A DNA stretch of 15,797 nt from Streptomyces violaceoruber (GTDB lineage: Bacteria > Actinomycetota > Actinomycetes > Streptomycetales > Streptomycetaceae): the NCBI GenBank assembly GCA_000720805.1, contig JODI01000131.1:1-15797 (forward strand). Direction: 5' to 3'. The notes under the pieces were generated by a model. It did no database searches. It was given only the letters and a program-made list of their open reading frames with translations, and was not told the DNA's origin. Both the position numbers and the translations under genes were made by a program. Numbering within the stretch: the first letter of the stretch is position 1; each line of letters opens with the position of its first letter. Shown piece after piece: positions 6,674-13,836 of the stretch.

Positions 6674-7476
6674 AGAAATACGTGACGAAACTCATTGAAG
6701 AGCGCCAGAATGTGCATGCGGTATTGATGGCTGGAGGGCTGGGGACGCGTCTGAAGCCCGTCACCGACGTGCTGCCGAAGCTTCTCCTGCCGATAGCCGG
6801 ACGGCCTCTGCTTGATTATGTCCTGGACCGCATCGCTGTCGCGGGGATTCACCGCGTACATCTGATGCTCGGTCATTCTGCAGCGCTGATCAAAGCGTAC
6901 GTCGAGGCCAACAGTGAACGCTGGCCCTCGCTTCACTTCTCCGTAACCGTCGAGGATTCCCCTCTCGGCACCGCAGGCCCGCTACGGTTGCTGGAAGAGG
7001 TGAACACACACCTTCTCGTCCTGAACGGCGACGTGCTGACGGACGTTGATCTGGGGCACATCGTTGTCGAACACATGAGGTCGGGTGCGGATCTCACGGT
7101 AGTTGCGGCCTCCCATACCACCAAGGTGCCGTTCGCGGTCCTGGAATCGGACGGAGTCGGCCGTCTGACCGGCCTTGTCGAGAAGCCCTCTTACCAGCAC
7201 TGCGTTGCGGCAGGAATGTATGTGCTGGGACCTCGATGCCGGTCGGTGTTCGTCAGCCGCGGACCGGACGACATGCCGGAACTCATCGGCAGGGCCCTTG
7301 CTGCGAAGCAGGTCGTCCGCCAGTACCTGCTCGACCCTGCGACGACGTGGTGCGAAGTCGGGGAAGCGTTCGGTTATGCCGAAGCGCACCAAAAGGCGGC
7401 CGCGCTTCGGCTGTTCGAACCGACTCCATCCCCTCTGACCTGTCAGCGGGCTGCGGGCGAGAAGGAATTTGTATGA
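6670..7476 (+). CDS. Sugar-phosphate nucleotidyltransferase
   Basis: A 268-residue cytoplasmic enzyme expected to join a sugar 1-phosphate to an NTP, giving an NDP-sugar and pyrophosphate. The signature LMAGGLGTRLKPVTDVLPK spans residues 19-37, with GGxGTRL for the nucleotide phosphates and the Pro-Lys pair at 36-37. PLGTAG is at 98-103 and LNGDVLTDVDL at 118-128, whose Asp is the metal and nucleotide ligand. VEKP and AGMYVLG follow in the sugar-binding half. There is no C-terminal left-handed beta-helix, so this is a single-domain form. Sugar and nucleotide preference cannot be read directly. The ATG at 6670 has AGGA five bases upstream. Its 5' end is AT-richer than its neighbours. It is the first gene of the operon, and its stop overlaps the next start (ATGA). 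Confidence 0.85.
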   Translation: MKKYVTKLIEERQNVHAVLMAGGLGTRLKPVTDVLPKLLLPIAGRPLLDYVLDRIAVAGIHRVHLMLGHSAALIKAYVEANSERWPSLHFSVTVEDSPLGTAGPLRLLEEVNTHLLVLNGDVLTDVDLGHIVVEHMRSGADLTVVAASHTTKVPFAVLESDGVGRLTGLVEKPSYQHCVAAGMYVLGPRCRSVFVSRGPDDMPELIGRALAAKQVVRQYLLDPATTWCEVGEAFGYAEAHQKAAALRLFEPTPSPLTCQRAAGEKEFV

Positions 7477-8837
7477 GGCCGTTACCGTACGTTCCGTATG
7501 GGAAGGCGCTTGAAGGCGTACCGCATGTGTTTGTCGATTCTCTGCGGACACCGTTTACCAGGTTGGAGCTCAGTCACTGGCCGGGTAATGGCACGCCCTC
7601 GGAACTCAAGGCAGACGTCAGCACGCAGTCAGTGCTAGGACTGCTGGCACTCGGGCAAGCACGCCGGGAGGAACTGCTGGACGGCGCCACGGCGGTCAGT
7701 TGCGACCACTACGACGTCGACGGATTACTCAGCGTGTGGTCCCTGACCGCTCCTGACCAGGCGCTCCGCCATCGAGATTTGGTGGCCCGGACGGCCGTGT
7801 GCGGTGACTTCGACATGTTCACGGGCGCCGAACCGGTGCGGTCGTGTCTCGCGTTACTGGCTGCAGAGAAGGCGATCCAGCGGTCGATTCTCGACAGCGC
7901 CGGATCCCTCACGGTCGAAGATCATACCGGCCGGCTCTTTGCCGGAGTCCTTGAAGCGGCACCAGACTGCTTGTCGGCTCCGCAGAAATGGGAAGACCAC
8001 TGGGCGCAGGAATGGGAACAGATCGATCGGTCCCGCCGCATCCTCAGAGCCCGGCCCACTGCCATCACCGAGTATCCGCACCTCGATTTGGCGGTGGTCG
8101 AGGATGAGGAGGAGCCGCTGCACGAGTGGGCCGTTCACGAATCGACCCGCGCACTCAGTGTTCTTCTTCTGCGCCCCGATGGACGGCACAGCATGCGTTT
8201 CCGCTATGAGAGCTTCGTCGACCTGCAGAGCCGGACGGTACCTGCCCGAGTGCGCGGTGATGTGCTCGCCGCCCGCTTGAACGAGGCGGAGAACCAGGCC
8301 GGATGCACCTGGTTCTGTGAGCCGCCGTCGAGCGCCACACCGCTTCTCCAACTCTACAGCGAGAGCAGCGTTCCGGCACCGAGCGCCATCGACGCTGACG
8401 AACTGCGACGCCTGGTCGTGCAGTACTTCGTGGACGCCGACGCGGAGCCTGCGCTGCGCTGGTCCCCCCCATGCCCATTGGTATTCCGAGACGCCGGTCG
8501 GCCCGCCTTCCAAGGAGACCGCATGAAACGTGTTGCCCGCATCGGCGCACAGTTGACCGACGGCCGTGTCGTCGAGGTGGACACGGACGACGGCAGGATG
8601 CTGGCGCGTCTCGTCGACGGCTCCCCAGTCGTCCACGCTTTCCTGTGCCCCCATAGCGGAGCTCCGCTGAGTGAGGCGTACACCGTGGCAGGCACCCTCG
8701 TCTGCTCCTGGCACCGGTCCGTCTTCCGCGGCGCGGACGGAGCACACCTGTATGGGCCGGCTGGCTGCGGCATCGCCATCCGTGCCGCCTCCCTCGACGG
8801 CGACGATCTGCTCATCGACGACAGCACGGCGGGATGA
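7473..8837 (+). CDS. DUF6687-like protein fused to a Rieske [2Fe-2S] domain
   Basis: A 454-residue protein in two parts. Residues 1-350 resemble the DUF6687 family, with an N-terminal PYVPYG..., LSHWPGNGTP (33-42), CDHYDVDGLLS (77-87) and CGDFD (110-114). DHYDVDG resembles motif I of DHH phosphoesterases (D-x-D-x-D-G), which suggests but does not prove a metal-dependent phosphoesterase-like core. From Met351 a Rieske domain follows: C392-P-H394, sixteen residues, then C411-S-W-H414, the complete ligand set for a [2Fe-2S] cluster. An excellent ribosome binding site, AAGGAG, lies just before the Met351 ATG at 8523, so a separate 104-residue ferredoxin may also be made. Two TTA codons (7725-7727, 7854-7856) imply bldA control. 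The start overlaps the previous stop (ATGA), with GAAGGAA upstream. Confidence 0.75.
   Translation: MRPLPYVPYGKALEGVPHVFVDSLRTPFTRLELSHWPGNGTPSELKADVSTQSVLGLLALGQARREELLDGATAVSCDHYDVDGLLSVWSLTAPDQALRHRDLVARTAVCGDFDMFTGAEPVRSCLALLAAEKAIQRSILDSAGSLTVEDHTGRLFAGVLEAAPDCLSAPQKWEDHWAQEWEQIDRSRRILRARPTAITEYPHLDLAVVEDEEEPLHEWAVHESTRALSVLLLRPDGRHSMRFRYESFVDLQSRTVPARVRGDVLAARLNEAENQAGCTWFCEPPSSATPLLQLYSESSVPAPSAIDADELRRLVVQYFVDADAEPALRWSPPCPLVFRDAGRPAFQGDRMKRVARIGAQLTDGRVVEVDTDDGRMLARLVDGSPVVHAFLCPHSGAPLSEAYTVAGTLVCSWHRSVFRGADGAHLYGPAGCGIAIRAASLDGDDLLIDDSTAG
8523..8837 (+). CDS. Possible separately translated Rieske ferredoxin (internal start)
   Basis: This in-frame start inside the DUF6687-Rieske gene has AAGGAG with a six-base spacer, better than most gene starts in this operon. 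The product (104 residues, MKRVARIGAQ...) would be a complete small Rieske protein: CPH at 42-44 and CSWH at 61-64. It would carry one electron to a partner oxygenase or other redox enzyme. No oxygenase is encoded in the visible operon. Either the fusion, the short form, or both may be produced. Confidence 0.45.
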   Translation: MKRVARIGAQLTDGRVVEVDTDDGRMLARLVDGSPVVHAFLCPHSGAPLSEAYTVAGTLVCSWHRSVFRGADGAHLYGPAGCGIAIRAASLDGDDLLIDDSTAG

Positions 8838-8838
8838 G

Positions 8839-9882
8839 ATGCCGATACCACGACCGGACGACCTGCTGCGCATGTGGGCGAACACCGCCCAAGAAGCGGT
8901 GCAACTCACCGTGCCCCAGGCCCGGTTGCTGGCCGATCCACGGAAAGACTCGTACCGCTGTCTGTCAGTCATCGGCATCACGGCCGACGGGGTGCTGGCG
9001 CGCCCCGCGTTCGGGTGGCTGCTGCCACGGCGTCCGCCGAGCGGCACCCTGCCTGCCCTTGTCGGCCGTGCGTACACATCTGTCCAGCAGGCGAGTGTCC
9101 TGCTGGCCCAGCGGGTCGACGTCCACCAAGCAGTGCTGCAACTGGCCACCGCCAATGCGGATCTCGCCCAGTGGGAACGGGCATCACGCCCTGCGGACGA
9201 CGCCCTCGTCGCCGCCTGTTCGCGCGGTGCCCGCGCGGTGCGGTCGGAAACCGACCCGAGAGCGCTGGCCGCGATCCAGGGCTGGTTCGGGCGCCATGGC
9301 GACAGCCTGCTCGGTCGGACCGTCCGACGTGTCTTTCGTGCGACGGGCCCGGTCCCCGAGGACACGCGCCACCGAGGGGATGACGACACCCACCTCGCGA
9401 CCTGCGCGGGCGTCGATACCGAAGACCTGCTCCGCGCCGGGGGTACGTCCGCCGTGCAGGTGTACAGGGCCACGGCCCTGGCGCACCAGGACGGCGAACC
9501 CGTCTGGGCAGTCCTCGAACGCCGCTGCGACGAATGGACACTGAGCACCGCCAGCGCGCATGTCCTGCGGCTCCTCGCTTCGACCGCCCGCACCGCCGCT
9601 ACCCGGGTGCACAGAATGCTCCTGCGGGAGTCCCTGCCCATGCCGACGGCCCGGGTGATCTACGGCCTGCTCGTGTGGTCGGCCCTCGATACGGCGGCGA
9701 TCCACCGAGCCAAGCTCGGCACAGCCGGGGAGTGCGGAGTGGACGATGCTGTGCTGCTGGAGCTGATGGCACAGATCAAGGCCTACGCCCATGAGTTCCT
9801 GGACGGCGTTCCGGCGCTGCGCGTACTCGGCAACCCCTCGTCCCGACACGCCCTGCAACCCACGCCAGGGGAGCGACGGTGA
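8839..9882 (+). CDS. Uncharacterised protein (347 aa)
   Basis: I recognise no family. The protein begins MPIPRPDDLLRMW and is soluble and mostly helical, with many Ala, Arg and Leu residues and no signal peptide or membrane segment. Notable stretches are an acidic GDDDTHLATCAGVD near the middle and a helical C-terminal half with LLVWSALDTAAIHRAKLG and LLELMAQIKAYAHEFLDG. There is no Walker motif, DxD, GNAT loop or classic metal site. It starts one base after the previous stop (TGAGATG), and its stop overlaps the GTG of the next gene, so it is made as part of the operon and probably works with the 647-residue protein. An ATG at 8834 is in another frame and does not give a similarly long sensible product. 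Confidence 0.75.
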   Translation: MPIPRPDDLLRMWANTAQEAVQLTVPQARLLADPRKDSYRCLSVIGITADGVLARPAFGWLLPRRPPSGTLPALVGRAYTSVQQASVLLAQRVDVHQAVLQLATANADLAQWERASRPADDALVAACSRGARAVRSETDPRALAAIQGWFGRHGDSLLGRTVRRVFRATGPVPEDTRHRGDDDTHLATCAGVDTEDLLRAGGTSAVQVYRATALAHQDGEPVWAVLERRCDEWTLSTASAHVLRLLASTARTAATRVHRMLLRESLPMPTARVIYGLLVWSALDTAAIHRAKLGTAGECGVDDAVLLELMAQIKAYAHEFLDGVPALRVLGNPSSRHALQPTPGERR

Positions 9883-11822
9883 CGCCCTTCTGGACCGATC
9901 CGTCGCTTGCTCGCTGGCTCGGTGCGGTCGCTCAGGGCCGGGCGGTCGCGCTGAACGCGCTGGGGGTCCACCCAAACGATCCATGGGCTGCCGAAGGTGG
10001 CGATGCGGCCTGCGACCTGTTCGAGTTCCTCCTCAGCCTGCGTCCCACCCTGCGCATGCACGACGGTGCGCGGGCGCGGCAGCTGAAGAAGATCACCCGG
10101 GCCCTTAATTTCCGGCTGGCGGCACAGATCTCATGGGTGGAAGCCCCGACTGCGCTGATCGCGGTGAACACCAGCCTGGCGCGCGCCGCGGTCGCCGCCC
10201 TGCATCCCGCGGCGGACCGGGACGCAGCGCTGACAGAGATCATCCGAACCAGCCTCGTGCCGGCCGATACCTCCTGCGCTTCGCTGCTCACCTCGCGGTA
10301 CCGGCCGGTGCGTTCCGAGGAGTGGGCGGTGCTCGACGGAGCCCGGTTGCCACGGGTTCGGCTGGCTCCGCAGCGGCCGGTGCTCGTGCTGTCCAGCGCC
10401 GGCCGGCCGGCGGACGTCCAGACGGCTCTGCTGGCGTACTTGCCTGTGATCAGGGACTACGGGCACCAGGATTTGACCGTCGTACTGGCTGACGACGCCG
10501 CCTCACCGGCGCACGCAGGGAAACTGGAGGCCGTGGCAGCGCAGGCCGCGGACCGCTATGGAATCGAGGTCGTCCGGTTCTCCGAGTGGCGAGGAGACGG
10601 GCGGCGCGGCGCCAAACACCGGTTCCGCGGCCACGTGCTGCAGCGACTAGACCGGCTTGGCCTCCCGCGGCACGACATGGAGGCCGCAGGCCGTGCTCTC
10701 ACCCCGGGACTCCCCGGTACGGCCAACGCCGTGTTCACTCGATTCGCGGGTCGCGACCTGCTGTGGCTGGAGGAGGACGCCATCCCCTTCGCCGTCGAAC
10801 GCAGGCCCACCGGCTCACGGGACATGGCCACGCACACCGAAGAGGCGCGCGTACTGGCCGAGCACATGGTGGACCTGGTCGGGGAAAACGGCGCATCACA
10901 ACGGCATCCGGTGGATTTCCCGCACATCGTCGACCGGTGCCTGCACGCCACGGATCTGGAAGCCCTGCCCTTCGCGGCACAGACACCGACGTACGAGGAT
11001 GCCGGTTTCGAACGGGTCAGCGGCGCCGAGCGGGAACCGCACGGTTCCGCGGGAATGGTCCACTTCCACACGTGCGGCGAAGTGGACTATCGAGCCCGCC
11101 TCAGCCATCGCTTCGTGATGAGCGAAGCCGTCAGAGCCGAGGACCGGGCGGTATTCCTGAAGGGAGGAATGCCCCTGCAAAGGGGTTTCACCGAGGCACC
11201 GCCCACTGTTTCGTTACGACAGTGGACTTCCGCCTTCGGCACCGTTGTCGGATTCTCGGGACAAGCCCTGCTGCAGCCTCTCACAATGTGGGCGACCAAA
11301 GTACGCCTGGGCGACTTCGCGGTGGGACAACTGGCCCGCTTCCGCGGCATGACCGGCTGTGTGGCCGGTACCGCACTGGAGCACCACAGGGGTGACGTCA
11401 CCGACTCCGGCCGTGGAGAGCTGCCTTCCTACCTGGCCAATGAGGAGTTGCTCTGGCCCCTGTTGCGTCACACCGACATGGTATTGGCCGGCCTGCCCCG
11501 AATCCGGGACTATTCCCAGTGGTTGCTCACGGCTGGAGAATCACTCCGCGCACCACAGCCGGGCTATATAGTGCCACCCGCCCTGGCGCACGCCCTCCAC
11601 GCAGAATTCAAAGAAGACCTGCGGCAGGCAAGAAAGTCGGCTATTCCCGCTGTTCGCGAGTACGGCACGACTCTCCGAGCCCGCCTGAGTGCTTTCGCAC
11701 AGAAGCCTTGGATTGATTATCACGCGATGCTCGAGCGTCAGGCAACGACTGAAATACAGGCCTATGCGGCACAGTTGAGGGTTTGGTCTCACATCGTCTC
11801 CTCAGCAGGGGCTGGGGAGTGA
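9879..11822 (+). CDS. Large GT-A-like putative glycosyltransferase (647 aa)
   Basis: The largest protein of the operon, with three visible regions. Residues 1-165 are a helical N-terminal region of unknown family. Residues about 166-310 look like a nucleotide-sugar-binding GT-A fold: PVLVLSSAGRPADVQTAL (167-184) as first strand and helix, DLTVVLADDAAS (198-209), then GTANAVFTRFAGRDLLWLEE with D300 (280-300), where the acidic EED would take the place of the metal-binding DxD. The rest, to 647, is a large helical region with several conserved-looking His and acidic sites (HFHTCGEVDYRARLSHRF). I infer a glycosyltransferase that uses the NDP-sugar from the first gene; DUF6271-type proteins look distantly similar. 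It starts at GTG 9879, overlapping the previous stop (GTGA). A TTA codon is at 11214-11216. No membrane segment is clear, so it should act in the cytoplasm. Confidence 0.55.
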   Translation: MTPFWTDPSLARWLGAVAQGRAVALNALGVHPNDPWAAEGGDAACDLFEFLLSLRPTLRMHDGARARQLKKITRALNFRLAAQISWVEAPTALIAVNTSLARAAVAALHPAADRDAALTEIIRTSLVPADTSCASLLTSRYRPVRSEEWAVLDGARLPRVRLAPQRPVLVLSSAGRPADVQTALLAYLPVIRDYGHQDLTVVLADDAASPAHAGKLEAVAAQAADRYGIEVVRFSEWRGDGRRGAKHRFRGHVLQRLDRLGLPRHDMEAAGRALTPGLPGTANAVFTRFAGRDLLWLEEDAIPFAVERRPTGSRDMATHTEEARVLAEHMVDLVGENGASQRHPVDFPHIVDRCLHATDLEALPFAAQTPTYEDAGFERVSGAEREPHGSAGMVHFHTCGEVDYRARLSHRFVMSEAVRAEDRAVFLKGGMPLQRGFTEAPPTVSLRQWTSAFGTVVGFSGQALLQPLTMWATKVRLGDFAVGQLARFRGMTGCVAGTALEHHRGDVTDSGRGELPSYLANEELLWPLLRHTDMVLAGLPRIRDYSQWLLTAGESLRAPQPGYIVPPALAHALHAEFKEDLRQARKSAIPAVREYGTTLRARLSAFAQKPWIDYHAMLERQATTEIQAYAAQLRVWSHIVSSAGAGE

Positions 11823-11878
11823 GAGAGCGCCGGATGGATCCGGACAGGGTAGTTCGGACAGAGGATGGAGGGAGTCAC

Positions 11879-12565
11879 GTGCACTCAGGCAACCAGCTGG
11901 GCCGGAAGACGGACCGAGTCCTTGTGGTCAGTCCGCACAGAGACGACGAGACCATCGGATGCGGCGGCGCTCTTTGCGCCCATGCCGCGCGTGGCGACGC
12001 GGTTGGGGTGGTACATCTGTGCGGCACAGGAGGCGCAACCGAGGCAGAGGCACAGGCGGCGGCGGCAGTTCTCGGCGTGACCGAGATGGTCACCCTCGGA
12101 GGGGACCCCATCCAGCTCGGTGCCGACCGAAGGCTCTTCGTCGAACTCGTTGCTGTCCTTCGGAGTTTCCGACCGACCACCTTGTACATCCCGCATGCCG
12201 ATGACGACGATCCGTCGCACCGAACGGCGCATGAACTCGCCATGGAAGCACGGTGGGCAGCGGCGTATCCGGTCTACCCGGAGGCGGGTGAACCATGTTC
12301 CGTGCCGGATGAGGTCTATGCGTACGAGGTCTGGACACCTCTGGCGCGGCCATCAGCCTTCGTGGACATCACACAACATGCGGCTCAGAAGGAAAAGGCA
12401 CTGCGCCAGTACGACTCTCAAATCGAACTGGCCCGCTGGGACGAAGGCGCGCTGGGACTGAACCGGTACCGCGGTGTCACTTCCGGATGCGGTGACTATG
12501 TCGAGGCCTTCGATGCCCTGAGGGTTCCACGGTTTCATGCACGCGGCCGACAAGGGGGATCATGA
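11879..12565 (+). CDS. PIG-L/LmbE-family deacetylase
   Basis: A 228-residue zinc-dependent N-deacetylase-like enzyme. Near the N-terminus, SPHRDDETIGCGG (18-30) is the family AHPDDE motif, with H20 and D23 as expected zinc ligands and D22 as the likely catalytic base; Arg replaces the usual Pro at 21. HADDDDPSHRTAH (106-118) supplies the third ligand His. Family members remove acetyl groups from GlcNAc-type sugars, as MshB does in mycothiol synthesis and BtrD in aminoglycoside synthesis. GTG 11879 is chosen because GGAGGGAG lies 5 nt upstream. An upstream ATG at 11834 would add 15 residues with a weaker site. It begins 56 bases after the glycosyltransferase, and its stop overlaps the acetyltransferase ATG (ATGA). 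Confidence 0.85.
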   Translation: MHSGNQLGRKTDRVLVVSPHRDDETIGCGGALCAHAARGDAVGVVHLCGTGGATEAEAQAAAAVLGVTEMVTLGGDPIQLGADRRLFVELVAVLRSFRPTTLYIPHADDDDPSHRTAHELAMEARWAAAYPVYPEAGEPCSVPDEVYAYEVWTPLARPSAFVDITQHAAQKEKALRQYDSQIELARWDEGALGLNRYRGVTSGCGDYVEAFDALRVPRFHARGRQGGS

Positions 12566-13815
12566 ACGTGACCACAGGTCCGGACTCTGTAAACATCGGG
12601 ACTCTGACACAGGAGGAGTGGGACGCCTGGTACGGCACATTCGAACGCGCCCTGGGTGGAGTACCCAAAGCCCCCGAGGAACGGCGCCTTTGGCGCGGCC
12701 TCACCGAGGTGGCCCGTTCGCTGGCCGCACGGAGCGGGGACGGGATCGTGGGCACGGCCGGTGCATTCTTCTTCCAGGTCTCGGTCCCCGGCGGCGCCCT
12801 TGTCCCGGCCGCGGGGCTGACCATGGTGAGCGTTCAGCCGACCCACCGTCGACGTGGTCTGCTGCGGGCGATGATGCGCCGGCTGCTTGACGACACACGT
12901 GAACGTGGCGAGCCCCTGGCGCTACTCACCGCGTCAGAGCCTGACATCTACGGGAGATACGGGTTTGGAAGCGCCGCCGTCCGACTCTCCCTCACCATCG
13001 ACAGCACCAGGGTCGCACTGCGCACCCCGGAGGGGACCGATGCGGCGCGGTTGCGGCTTTTCCCACCTGAGCTGGTCCTCGACCGGTGCGAGGCTCTCTA
13101 CGCCCAGCGGATCCGATCGCGTCCAGGCGCGCTCGTGCGCGGACCGGGCTGGAACCGGTTGCCGCTACTCGCTCCCGACGCCGGGCGAGCCGCCCATTCC
13201 CCTCTGCAATGCGTGACCGTCGACATCGCCGGCGAATTCTCCGGGTACGCGCGGTACTCGGTGGAACCCGTGTGGGCGGCACACGGAGCCGAGGGCATCG
13301 TGCACGTCCGCGATGTGGAGGCGTCCTCTCCCGAGGCATACGCGGCCCTTTGGCGATATCTCTTCGACCTCGATCTCACTTCTTCCGTGGTCGCCGAAAA
13401 CCGGCCGACGGACGATCCGCTCATTCACCTGGTCACCGACATCCGGCGTTGCGACGCGCGAGTACTCGATTCTCTTTATCTCCGCCTCGTGGACGTGGGC
13501 AGCGCGCTGGCCACGCGAACCTATGCGGTCCCCGTGGACATCGTGATCGAAGTCGACGATGAATTCTGCCCCTGGAACACCGGGCGCTGGCGGCTGTCAG
13601 GCGACGGAAAAGGGGCGGAGTGCACGCGTACACGTCAGGCTGCGGACCTTGCACTGTCCGCACGGGAACTGGGCGCCGTGTACCTGGGCGGAGTGAGCCT
13701 GCACGGGCCAGCGGCAGCTGGGCAGGTGCGGGAACTGACCATCGGTGCGCTGGACCACGGGGCCCAGGCATTCCGGTCGGCGACGGCGCCGTGGCTGCCC
13801 TACGTGGCCTTCTGA
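12562..13815 (+). CDS. Eis-like GNAT N-acetyltransferase
   Basis: A 417-residue protein of the Eis family, normally hexameric and able to acetylate several amines on substrates such as aminoglycosides. Residues about 87-105 (LTMVSVQPTHRRRGLLRAMM) form the acetyl-CoA pyrophosphate loop (RRRGLL). ASEPDIYGRYGFGSA (124-138) matches the Eis motif with the general-acid Tyr (Y130). A central second GNAT-like part and a C-terminal sterol-carrier-like domain follow. The chain ends in Phe417 (PWLPYVAF), and in mycobacterial Eis the terminal carboxylate is part of the active site, so the length and end are right. It could protect the producer by acetylating an aminosugar product, or be a biosynthetic step. 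The ATG overlaps the deacetylase stop, with GGGGG upstream. Confidence 0.85.
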   Translation: MNVTTGPDSVNIGTLTQEEWDAWYGTFERALGGVPKAPEERRLWRGLTEVARSLAARSGDGIVGTAGAFFFQVSVPGGALVPAAGLTMVSVQPTHRRRGLLRAMMRRLLDDTRERGEPLALLTASEPDIYGRYGFGSAAVRLSLTIDSTRVALRTPEGTDAARLRLFPPELVLDRCEALYAQRIRSRPGALVRGPGWNRLPLLAPDAGRAAHSPLQCVTVDIAGEFSGYARYSVEPVWAAHGAEGIVHVRDVEASSPEAYAALWRYLFDLDLTSSVVAENRPTDDPLIHLVTDIRRCDARVLDSLYLRLVDVGSALATRTYAVPVDIVIEVDDEFCPWNTGRWRLSGDGKGAECTRTRQAADLALSARELGAVYLGGVSLHGPAAAGQVRELTIGALDHGAQAFRSATAPWLPYVAF

Positions 13816-13836
13816 CCCGCGATCATGGAGAACCAA

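Noticed and set aside
7854..9641. 595-residue open frame on the minus strand
   Set aside because: It is antisense to two well-supported genes, is very rich in Arg, Ser and Ala, and shows no family motif; it is a typical high-GC shadow frame.
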